Shown here piece by piece: positions 1 to 6,841 of a DNA stretch of 48,822 nucleotides. The position numbers and the translations under genes are program-made. How positions within the stretch are numbered: position 1 is the stretch's first letter; every line of letters begins with the position of its first letter. The stretch is from the NCBI GenBank assembly GCA_036495095.1, contig DASXNK010000063.1:1-48822 (forward strand). Reading direction: 5' to 3'. Source of the stretch: Candidatus Dormiibacterota bacterium (GTDB lineage Bacteria > Chloroflexota > Dormibacteria > Aeolococcales > Aeolococcaceae). The notes under the pieces were generated by a model. It was not told the origin of the DNA and made no database searches. It saw only the letters and a list, made by a program, of their open reading frames with translations.

Positions 1-1
1 G

Positions 2-790
2 TCCGGCAGGGAGGCCGCCGAGCCGCTCACGCGGCAGAGCCTCGAGCTGCTCACCCGGTACCACGACCGGCTGTCGGCGCAGGCCACCCACGGCGTGCTC
101 CTCGTCCTCCAGGCGCTCGACGCCGCCGGGAAGGACAGCACCATCAAGCACGTCATGAACGGGCTCAACCCCAGCTTCGTGCGGGTGAGCAGCTTCAAGG
201 TGCCGTCCAACGACGAGCTGATGCACACCTACCTGTGGCGCTACTCCACCCGCCTCCCCGAGCGCGGCTGCATCGGCATCTTCAACCGCTCCCACTACGA
301 GGAGGTGCTGGTGGTGCGGGTGCACCCCGAGCTCCTCGCCCGGCAGCGGCTGCCCCTGGAGCTGATGGGCCCCGACATCTGGGAGCGCCGGTTCCGCGAG
401 ATCAACGGGTGGGAGCGCGAGCTCGTCGACAACGGCGTCCGGGTCGTCAAGGTGTTCCTCAACGTCTCCCGCGAGGAGCAGCGGCGCCGCTTCCTCGAGC
501 GTATCGACGATCCCCGCAAGAACTGGAAGTTCTCCGCCGCCGACGTGCGCGAGCGGCGGTGGTGGGACGACTACATGCGCGCCTACTCGGACGCGCTCAG
601 CCACACCAGCACCCGCTGGGCGCCATGGCACGTGGTGCCCGCCGACCACAAGTGGTTCACCCGCCTCTGCGTCGCCGGGCTGGTGCTCGACACCCTCGTC
701 GACATCGACCCGCAGTACCCCCGGCCCAGCGAGGAGGAGCGGCGGGCGCTCCTCGAGGCCCGGGCGGAGCTGGAGGCCGAGACCGGCTGA
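2..790 (+). CDS. Polyphosphate kinase 2 family protein (5' truncated by window edge)
   Basis: PPK2-family enzymes move phosphate between polyphosphate and nucleotides in the cytoplasm. The reading frame is open from base 2, so the true start lies outside the window; the first in-frame start codon inside it, GTG at 95, is inside the P-loop domain and is not the real start. A Walker A-type loop LDAAGKD lies at about 116-136, followed by the family's IKHVMNGLNP and a Walker B-like FNRSHYEEVLVVRV segment. The C-terminal half has the expected lid and helical region (NWKFSAADVRER). At least 262 residues are present. Whether it makes polyP, ADP or ATP (class I, II or III) cannot be decided by eye. 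A 6-bp hairpin follows the stop codon. Confidence 0.9.
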   Translation, partial: SGREAAEPLTRQSLELLTRYHDRLSAQATHGVLLVLQALDAAGKDSTIKHVMNGLNPSFVRVSSFKVPSNDELMHTYLWRYSTRLPERGCIGIFNRSHYEEVLVVRVHPELLARQRLPLELMGPDIWERRFREINGWERELVDNGVRVVKVFLNVSREEQRRRFLERIDDPRKNWKFSAADVRERRWWDDYMRAYSDALSHTSTRWAPWHVVPADHKWFTRLCVAGLVLDTLVDIDPQYPRPSEEERRALLEARAELEAETG

Positions 791-804
791 GCCGGGTTCG
801 GCTC
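789..804 (+). terminator. Short hairpin after the PPK2 gene
   Basis: GAGCCG, loop GGTT, CGGCTC form a 6-bp GC stem beginning at the stop codon. There is no T-tract, as is usual for intrinsic-like hairpins in very GC-rich genomes, so the terminator role is inferred. Confidence 0.35.
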
Positions 805-839
805 GGCTCCTCCCCCAGGTGCAGCTGTCCCGGGGACGG

Positions 840-1178
840 TCACCGCGACCGCGGTCCCGGCGTGCCCACGTAGCGCTGGGCCCGGTCGCTCGCAACCACC
901 TGGCCGTCGCCGCTCTGGAGAAAGCCGGTGACCCAGCCCTCCTCCCACCAGGCGACCAGCTGCCCGGTCATGTCCGACCAGCGGTCGGAGGAGAGCGCCG
1001 ACACCACCAGCACGTCACCGTCCCAGCGGTCGGGCTCACCCACGGCGAGCTCGCCGGCGTGGCCGGCGAAGCGGTCCTCGCCGGGGTCGGCCACGACGTA
1101 CACGTAGGGGCTGCCGGAGCGGTGGAGGATCAGCTCGCCCTGGGGGTCCTCGTAGAGCGAGACCCGTGCCGGCGCCAT
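840..1178 (-). CDS. Hypothetical protein, 112 aa
   Basis: A small acidic, tryptophan-containing cytoplasmic protein that I do not recognise. ATG at 1178 is preceded by AGGAGG at suitable spacing, which favours it over the upstream in-frame ATG at 1256. The sequence has alternating hydrophobic strands (ELILHRSG, PYVYVVADPG, DVLVVSAL) and a WWEEGWVTGF stretch, suggesting a small beta-rich fold. No signal peptide, membrane segment or cysteine pair is seen. It is convergent with the PPK2 gene and stands upstream of, and codirectional with, nothing obviously related. No function is proposed. Confidence 0.6.
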   Translation of the reverse strand: MAPARVSLYEDPQGELILHRSGSPYVYVVADPGEDRFAGHAGELAVGEPDRWDGDVLVVSALSSDRWSDMTGQLVAWWEEGWVTGFLQSGDGQVVASDRAQRYVGTPGPRSR

Positions 1179-1271
1179 CGCCCGTCCTCCTGACCTGGCG
1201 GCACGAACGACCGTTCGTGGCTCCCGGCCAGCATACCAGCGGGGGTGCGGCGGCAACCGCCGCGGCGGCGC

Positions 1272-1742
1272 TCACTCCTCGACCGCGTCGATGATCCGCT
1301 CCAACGAGCCGTCCTCCCGGACACAGGTCTGGAACTGGGCGACCACGTCGGGCCGGGTCACCGGCGGGGCGCCGTCGGAGGGCACCCAGTCGCGCACCGC
1401 GACGATGCGCAGCCGGTGACGCGCCCGGTGCCCGTCCGTCCACTCCAGGTGGTCGCCGCGCTGCATGTGGAGCAGCGGGGTGAACACCCCGGCGTTGTGA
1501 CCGAGGAAGTAGCGCCGCCCGGTGATGCAGGTGTCGATCGCGGCCTCCCCGCTCTGGAGCGGCGTCCGCCCGCTGCAGTCGCTGTATGTGCCGACTCCGG
1601 CGTGAAGGGTCCGGTCGTCACTGGTGAGCACGCCGTTGCTCGACGCGTGCGCAGGGGACGGTGCCAGCGGCAGCAGCGCCGGGGGAACCAGCATCAGCAG
1701 CAGCGGGAGGGAGGTGCGAAGCCGGAGGGCGGGGAGCGGCAT
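1272..1742 (-). CDS. Secreted sortase-like protein
   Basis: Sortases are transpeptidases outside the membrane that cut a sorting motif and join proteins to the cell wall. This 156-aa protein has an N-terminal signal/anchor (LPLLLMLVPPALLPLA) and then a small domain with sortase hallmarks: YFLGHNAGVF with His82, the strand DHLEWTD, and VAQFQTC with Cys140 followed nine residues later by Arg149. The spacing C-x8-R matches sortases of the class E/F type. The domain is short for a sortase (usually about 130-150 residues plus linker), so it could be a minimal or diverged member. ATG at 1742 has GAGG nine bases upstream; a GTG at 1745 is the alternative. It diverges from an exported protein with a sorting-like tail and lies 2.2 kb from a second sortase, which supports a surface-anchoring role. 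Confidence 0.65.
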   Translation of the reverse strand: MPLPALRLRTSLPLLLMLVPPALLPLAPSPAHASSNGVLTSDDRTLHAGVGTYSDCSGRTPLQSGEAAIDTCITGRRYFLGHNAGVFTPLLHMQRGDHLEWTDGHRARHRLRIVAVRDWVPSDGAPPVTRPDVVAQFQTCVREDGSLERIIDAVEE

Positions 1743-1836
1743 CACCGGTTACCTCGCGATGTGGCGGAAACGCAGGGCGCAAGGAGACCGCAGCGCCGGA
1801 ATCGCCACAAGGCTCACATGCGTGCACGCGGCGACA

Positions 1837-1871
1837 CCGATGCGCATCGGCGAGGGATGCATCCGCATCCC
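1837..1871. promoter_or_regulatory. Two adjacent palindromes in the divergent intergenic region
   Basis: A perfect 14-bp palindrome CCGATGCGCATCGG (1837-1850) is followed by a hairpin with arms GGGATGC (1854-1860) and GCATCCC (1865-1871). They lie about 90 bases upstream of the GTG start at 1961 and about 95 bases upstream of the sortase-like gene. They may be an operator or part of a structured 5' leader; no known riboswitch class was recognised. Confidence 0.4.
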
Positions 1872-1960
1872 TGCGCACCCGGGCGGATGGCCGTTGTGGC
1901 GGTGCTCGTGGGTGAGCTTTGCTTCGCGTCGCCCAGGCAACCGCAGGAGGACACATCAGC

Positions 1961-3886
1961 GTGAAGAGAACAGGTCTGCTCGGCACCGCGGGATCGATCG
2001 CCGCCGCGGCGCTTCTCACCGCGCCACTCTCGGCCGCAGCCGAGACCGCGCCCAACCAGCCCGCCGGGAGCGCCCAGGCGTCGGCGGTGCAGGTGTCGCT
2101 GTCACCCACGGCGTTGCTCACCGCGCTCCCCGCGGTGAACGGCGCTCTCCACCGCGCCCTCGCGGGCCACGGCGAGCACGATCTCGTGGTCCGGCTCGCC
2201 GGCACCCAGGCGAGCGGGCAGCTGCTGTCGGCGCCCTCGACCGACCTGCAGCAGGGGCATGCGGAGTCGACCGCGCTCGACGTCGACCTGGCGCCACTCG
2301 GCGACCAGCTGAGCGCGGTGCAGGGGGCGCTGGACGGCGCGCTCTCCACGCTCCGGACGGTGCAGCTGCCCGGCGCCGGGGCGCTCAGCCCCGGGGCGAT
2401 CGGCCAGGGGAGCGGCCTGCTCTCCGGGGTGCTCGGCGGCAACCCGCTGGGGGGCTCGCTGCTGCCCCAGCTCATCAGCCTCGGCTCCGGCCTGGGCCAG
2501 GTCCAGGCGCTGCTGGCCGGCCTCGCCGGCGACGGCGGCCCGGGCGGCGTGCTCCACGGCCTCGACCCCAGGCTCGCCGAGACGGTGAGCGCCCGCTACA
2601 ACGTCCCCGGCCTCCCCGACACCCCGGTGGCCGACGCCAGCCTCGCCGACATCAACCTTCCCGCGGGGGCGCCGCTGCAGCTGCAGCTCGCCCCCTTCCA
2701 CGCCCGGGCGGTGAGCTCCGCCCTCGCCGCCGTCAACCACATCGACGCCGCCCAGAGCTCCGCCGACAACCAGATCACCAGCCTCGACCTCACCCCGAGG
2801 CTGGGGCTGCCCGGAGCCGGCGCGGCGGGTCCGCTGGGCGGCCTGCAGAGCACGGTGACCGGCCTGCTCGACCAGCGCACCGGCCTGCCCGCGGTCGAGT
2901 CGCTGCTCCGCGGCACCACCGGCAGCACCGGCCTGCTCCAGGGCCTGCCCCTCGCCGGCGGCGCCGATCCCGCCGGGGCGCTGCGCACCGTGCAGGGGCT
3001 GACCGCCAGCCTCGGCAGCCTCAGCCCGCTGCTCGGCCCGGACAGCCTGGTCGGGTCGCTGCTCGGCGGCGGCCTGTCCCTCAACTCGCTGATCCGGGCC
3101 ACCGACGTCGCCTCCGCGGCGGCGGTGCAGCCGGCGGGGCCGGGCGCGGTGCAGGCGGTGGCCACCACCCGGGTGGCCGACCTCCAGGTGCTGCCGCTCG
3201 CCGCCTCGCTGCTCCGCGGCGTCCTCGGCGGACTGCCCGCCGGCACCGCCGCCGGCCTCACCCAGCGGCTCGGCAGCCTTCCCGACCTTGCACTTCTGGA
3301 CATCAAGGGCGCGAACTCGAGCGCCCAGAGCAGCCTCGGCAGCGGCTCGGGAAGCCCCCACGGCAGCGCCGGCTTCGCCGAGATCGACGTCCTGGGGGTG
3401 CCGGTCGCCGGCGCCGCCGACGCGCTCGCGCTGGCGCCGGGTACCGAGAGGGACGTGCCCATCCCCGGCACCGGCCTGGCGCTGCTGATCAGCCGGGGAC
3501 TGCCCAGCGTCGGCTTCGACACCCCGCTGCACCGAAGCGTGTCGGTGACCGGTCTCGATGTGCGCCTGGTCGGCGACGGCGCCGGCCCGCTGGGTGACCT
3601 GCTCGGCGGCTCGTCCGGCACCGGCGGCGCCGGCCGTCCGATCGCCGCGGTGACCCTGGCGAGCTCGGCGGCGCAGATCGCGTCGACGCCGGCGACCGGG
3701 ATCTCCGCCACCGCCGCCCCGGCGCTGCTCACCGCCGCGCAGGGGCCGATCTCGCCGTCCACCGGCGGCTTCGGCGCCGCCCTGCCGATGGGCACCGCCG
3801 CCGGCCTGGTGGCGCTCACGCTCGCCCTCCAGGCCGCTCCCCGGCTCGCCGCCCGGCGGCGGCCGGAACGCCCCGAGAACCCGTGA
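1961..3886 (+). CDS. Large exported Ala/Gly/Leu-rich surface protein with sorting-signal-like C-terminus
   Basis: A 641-aa exported protein of unknown function. GTG at 1961 is chosen because AGGAGG lies just upstream (1945-1950); the start is followed by KRTGLLGT and a clear signal peptide (SIAAAALLTAPLSAAAET). The body is rich in Leu, Gly, Ala and Ser, with many LGSL/GLLGG-like low-complexity stretches, and has no recognised catalytic motif. The C-terminus reads SPSTGG (598-603), then a hydrophobic segment (about 604-628), then RRR (633-635). This is the architecture of a cell-wall sorting signal, with PSTGG in place of LPxTG. The downstream sortase gene starts within or just after its stop codon. 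A role as a wall-anchored structural or adhesive protein is inferred from the tail and the neighbours only. Confidence 0.75.
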   Translation: MKRTGLLGTAGSIAAAALLTAPLSAAAETAPNQPAGSAQASAVQVSLSPTALLTALPAVNGALHRALAGHGEHDLVVRLAGTQASGQLLSAPSTDLQQGHAESTALDVDLAPLGDQLSAVQGALDGALSTLRTVQLPGAGALSPGAIGQGSGLLSGVLGGNPLGGSLLPQLISLGSGLGQVQALLAGLAGDGGPGGVLHGLDPRLAETVSARYNVPGLPDTPVADASLADINLPAGAPLQLQLAPFHARAVSSALAAVNHIDAAQSSADNQITSLDLTPRLGLPGAGAAGPLGGLQSTVTGLLDQRTGLPAVESLLRGTTGSTGLLQGLPLAGGADPAGALRTVQGLTASLGSLSPLLGPDSLVGSLLGGGLSLNSLIRATDVASAAAVQPAGPGAVQAVATTRVADLQVLPLAASLLRGVLGGLPAGTAAGLTQRLGSLPDLALLDIKGANSSAQSSLGSGSGSPHGSAGFAEIDVLGVPVAGAADALALAPGTERDVPIPGTGLALLISRGLPSVGFDTPLHRSVSVTGLDVRLVGDGAGPLGDLLGGSSGTGGAGRPIAAVTLASSAAQIASTPATGISATAAPALLTAAQGPISPSTGGFGAALPMGTAAGLVALTLALQAAPRLAARRRPERPENP

Positions 3887-3948
3887 CCCAGGGGAGGGCG
3901 GCGTCCCCGCCGCCCTCCCTCCCTCCCCCTCCCCACCACGAGGCCGCC

Positions 3949-4569
3949 ATGAACGTCCAGCACCCCCACCGATGGGTCCGTCGCGGCAGCTGGGGGCTGA
4001 TGGGCGCCGCCATGCTCATCGCCGCCTACGCGCTGACGCTGGTCGCCTACCAGGGCTACCGGCAACACCACCTGCTCGCCGACTGGGACCGGCTGCATCC
4101 GCCGCAGTCCATCCCGCTCACCGGGTCCACGCCGGCCACGGTGGTGCTCGCCGGCCACCCCCACCTCGCCGGCGGCCGGCCGATCTTCCGCCTGGCGATC
4201 CCCTCGATCCACGTCGAGTCGATCGTCACCGAGGGGATCGACGGCGGCATCCTCAGCAGCGGTCCCGGCCACGACCCCCACACCGGCTACCCGGGCGAGG
4301 GCGGCCTCATCCTGGTCGGGAACCACAACGGCTTCTCGCTGAGCTGGGGTGACCTCCGCCCCGGCGACGAGGTGCGCCTCGACGCCGGCTACGGCAGCTT
4401 CGCGTACCGCATCGCCCGCCGCACCGTCGTGGGCGGGGACGACCGCGCCTACATCGACCGCCCCCGCGACGCCGAGACCCTCGCGCTGGTCACCTGCTGG
4501 CCGCTCTGGCAGGGCGCCTTCGCCCGTCAGCGGCTGGTGCTCGAGGCCACGCCGGTGGCGAGCACGTGA
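3949..4569 (+). CDS. Sortase (class D-like)
   Basis: Membrane-anchored transpeptidase acting outside the membrane to attach proteins to the wall or to each other. One N-terminal transmembrane segment (about residues 16-35) precedes a complete sortase domain: FRLAIPSIHVESIV, ILVGNHNG with His126, and LALVTCWP with Cys183 followed by Arg193/Arg195. TCWPLWQG resembles the TCYPF segment of class D sortases. The 206-aa length is typical. ATG at 3949 has GAGG six bases upstream; an alternative GTG at 3883 overlaps the previous stop as GTGA and would add 22 Pro-rich residues. The gene sits between two exported proteins and overlaps the next by 4 nt, so its likely substrate is the PSTGG-tailed protein upstream. 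Confidence 0.88.
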   Translation: MNVQHPHRWVRRGSWGLMGAAMLIAAYALTLVAYQGYRQHHLLADWDRLHPPQSIPLTGSTPATVVLAGHPHLAGGRPIFRLAIPSIHVESIVTEGIDGGILSSGPGHDPHTGYPGEGGLILVGNHNGFSLSWGDLRPGDEVRLDAGYGSFAYRIARRTVVGGDDRAYIDRPRDAETLALVTCWPLWQGAFARQRLVLEATPVAST

Positions 4570-6026
4570 GGGCACCCCGGGCCGCCGCCGCCGGCGCCAT
4601 CGCCGCCGCCGCCGCCGCCACCGGTCTGCTGACCACCGGCGCCGAGCCGCCGCCGGCTCCCGCCTCCGGGTGCGCGGTGGCGGTGACCGCGGTGAGCCCG
4701 GCGGTCGCCCATCGCGGCGAGCAGGTGACCGTCAGCGGCTCCGGGTTCACCTGCGACGGAGCCGCCGCCGCGCCGCCCTCGGTCACCGTCGACGGCAGGC
4801 CGCAGTCCGTGCTCGGAGACGCCGGCGACGGCGCGCTGGTGATCGAGGCCGGGGACGCCTGGGGAGCGGTGCAGGTGAGCGTGCGCGACCGCTGCGGGAG
4901 GTGCTCCCCGGCGCGCAGCAACGACGACCACCTGCTGCTCGGTGCACCGGCGACCACCGGGGGCACCCGGCTGGTCACCGAGGGCGGCCGTTTCAGCGTC
5001 GCCGGCTCGGGCCTGGACCTCGGCGGCCACCTCGCCGGCGCCGGCGCCACCGCCTGCGGCGAGGCGCTGGACGCGGGCGCGCGCAGCGACACCGCGCTGG
5101 CGCTCACCGCGCCCGCCCACTTCTGCCAGGGCCCCCTGACCCTGCGCCTGGTCGCCTTCACCGACACCGAGCACAGCGCCACCACCGCCGTCGACGTGCC
5201 CGGCGGCGCGCTCGACACCGCGATGACCGTCAGCGGGATCTCCCCCGCCCATGCCGCGGCGGGCGAGCGGGTCTCGGTCGCCGGGTCGGGGTTCGGCGGG
5301 AGCGGGACGGCCCTGCTCCACGGGCGGCCGGTGCCGTCGAGCTGGTTCGACCGGGCGGTCGAGGTGGTGCCGGTCGCGGGCTCGGCGCCGGGTGAGCTCG
5401 AGCTGGTCCGCGCCGACGGCCGCCGCGTCGACGCCGGTGCGCTGGGCGTCGACGCCGCGCCGTCGAACCGGCCCGCGCCCGTGACCTCGACCCCCACGCA
5501 CCTCCCGCCCACCCCGCCGGCGACCCCGTCGCCCGGTGCCGCGGCGGCCGCGGTGCCGGCTCCGCCGCCCGCGCTGGCCCTGCGCCCGGCGCGGAGCAGC
5601 GGCGAGCCGGGGCGCGACCTGCCCTTCACCGTCACCCTCACCGCCGCCGGGGCGCCGGTGGCGGGCGCGGCGGTGGAGGTGGTCTTCGCCCGCGCCCCCG
5701 GCGGCGACGCGTCGGTGACACCGGCGCACGGGGTCACCGACGCCGGCGGGCGCGTATCCGGAGTGGTCCGCCTCAGCCGGCATCCCGGAGAGCACGTCCT
5801 GGTCGCCCGTGCGGGGCCGTCCTCCGACCGGATCACGGTGGCGGCCTGCTGTGCGCCCGCCATCGCCGCCGGCGCCCTCCGCGCCGGGGATGCACCCTCG
5901 AGCGGCGGCGCGCAGCGCATCCTGATCGCCGCGGCGCTGGCCGCTTGTCTAGTCCTCTTCGTCTCCGGCTTCGTCATGAACCTGGTCACCGGCGCGTCCC
6001 GGACTGGGCGGATAAGACTGCAATAA
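4566..6026 (+). CDS. Exported membrane-anchored protein with TIG/Ig-like domains
   Basis: A 486-aa extracellular protein with a signal peptide (about 1-30), a first IPT/TIG-like domain (VTAVSPAVAHRGEQVTVSG, from about 40), a second around 222-290 (VSGISPAHAAAGERVSVAG), a Pro/Thr-rich linker, and a bacterial Ig (Big1/invasin-like) domain at about 350-430 (PFTVTLTAAGAPVAGAAV). It ends in a transmembrane helix (about 455-477) and a short basic tail. Such Ig-like repeats act as spacers or adhesion modules. The GTG start overlaps the sortase stop by 4 nt (GTGA), so it is translationally coupled and third in the operon. No LPxTG-type motif is seen before the last helix, so it is probably held by the membrane helix alone. 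Confidence 0.8.
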   Translation: MRAPRAAAAGAIAAAAAATGLLTTGAEPPPAPASGCAVAVTAVSPAVAHRGEQVTVSGSGFTCDGAAAAPPSVTVDGRPQSVLGDAGDGALVIEAGDAWGAVQVSVRDRCGRCSPARSNDDHLLLGAPATTGGTRLVTEGGRFSVAGSGLDLGGHLAGAGATACGEALDAGARSDTALALTAPAHFCQGPLTLRLVAFTDTEHSATTAVDVPGGALDTAMTVSGISPAHAAAGERVSVAGSGFGGSGTALLHGRPVPSSWFDRAVEVVPVAGSAPGELELVRADGRRVDAGALGVDAAPSNRPAPVTSTPTHLPPTPPATPSPGAAAAAVPAPPPALALRPARSSGEPGRDLPFTVTLTAAGAPVAGAAVEVVFARAPGGDASVTPAHGVTDAGGRVSGVVRLSRHPGEHVLVARAGPSSDRITVAACCAPAIAAGALRAGDAPSSGGAQRILIAAALAACLVLFVSGFVMNLVTGASRTGRIRLQ

Positions 6027-6181
6027 TCCGTTCATAACGCGCTGGACGCGACGCCGGGTTGCGGCTATCCTCTGTGGCGGTTGTCGCAGTGAGGGGCGGA
6101 CCGGCGGACTGGTCCATCCGAGTATGTGCCGAGGGGGGACCACGTTCGGAGACCAGGCATGGCGCTGTGTGGACATCGAGC

Positions 6182-6841
6182 GTGAACGGCGACGCCGCGG
6201 ACGTTCGTGTCCTTCTCGTCGAGGACCATCGCATGGTCGCCGAGGCGATCGCCTCCGCCCTCAACGAGCGCGCCGGCATCCGGGTGGTGGGAACCGCGGG
6301 GTCGATGGCCGAGGCCTGCGGCGGGCTCCGGGGCGTGGACGCCGACGTCGTGCTCGTCGACTACCGCCTGCCCGACGCCACCGGCACGGTGGTTGCACGG
6401 GAGCTGATGGCCCAGCGCCCCGAGGTGCGGGTGGTGATCATCACCGCCGCCGAGGACGAGGCGATCCTCACCGAGGCGCTCGACGCCGGCTGCTGCGGCT
6501 GTGTGCGCAAGAGCGCCGGCATCGAGGAGCTGGTCAGCGCGGTGCAGGCGGCCAGGGCGGGCAAGGTGGTAATCCCGGCGGTGCTGCTGGAGAGGGTGAT
6601 GAACCACCTGCGCCAGCCTGCCGACAGCATCCTCTACGGGCTGACCCCTCGCGAGCTCGACGTCCTCCGGCTGCTCGCCGGCGGATGGACGACGCGCGCC
6701 ATGGCGGACGAGCTCGGAGTCACGTTCCACACCATCCGGAACTACGTCCAGGCGGTCATCCAGAAGCTGGGAGCGCACTCCCGCCTCGAGGCCGTCGCCA
6801 TCGCGCTCCGCGAGGGGGTGGTGGCCTCGCCGGAGCGCTGA
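6182..6841 (+). CDS. NarL/FixJ-family response regulator (receiver + LuxR HTH)
   Basis: Cytoplasmic transcription factor switched by phosphorylation. The receiver domain (about 8-125) has the acidic pair in VLLVEDH, the phospho-acceptor Asp60 in VLVDYRLP and the conserved Lys in CVRKSA. The C-terminal LuxR-type helix-turn-helix begins at LTPRELDVLRLLAGG, with the recognition helix around FHTIRNYVQAVIQKLG. The GTG at 6182 (219 aa) is chosen because the receiver begins a few residues later; upstream in-frame starts (6059, or GTG at 6167) exist and no start has a strong Shine-Dalgarno. It converges on the PAS kinase gene on the other strand and overlaps its 3' end by 100 bp. That kinase is of the NarX-like class that normally partners NarL-type regulators, so the two are probably cognate. 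Confidence 0.85.
   Translation: MNGDAADVRVLLVEDHRMVAEAIASALNERAGIRVVGTAGSMAEACGGLRGVDADVVLVDYRLPDATGTVVARELMAQRPEVRVVIITAAEDEAILTEALDAGCCGCVRKSAGIEELVSAVQAARAGKVVIPAVLLERVMNHLRQPADSILYGLTPRELDVLRLLAGGWTTRAMADELGVTFHTIRNYVQAVIQKLGAHSRLEAVAIALREGVVASPER

Noticed and set aside
1624-3597. Long plus-strand Arg/Pro-rich frame (657 aa)
   Set aside because: It is a frame-shifted shadow of the exported surface protein gene; composition is Arg/Pro/Ala from GC-rich off-frame reading, with no domain and no ribosome binding site.
4566-6026. LPxTG-type sorting signal on the TIG-domain protein
   Set aside because: A C-terminal helix is present but no LPxTG/LAxTG/PSTGG-like motif precedes it.
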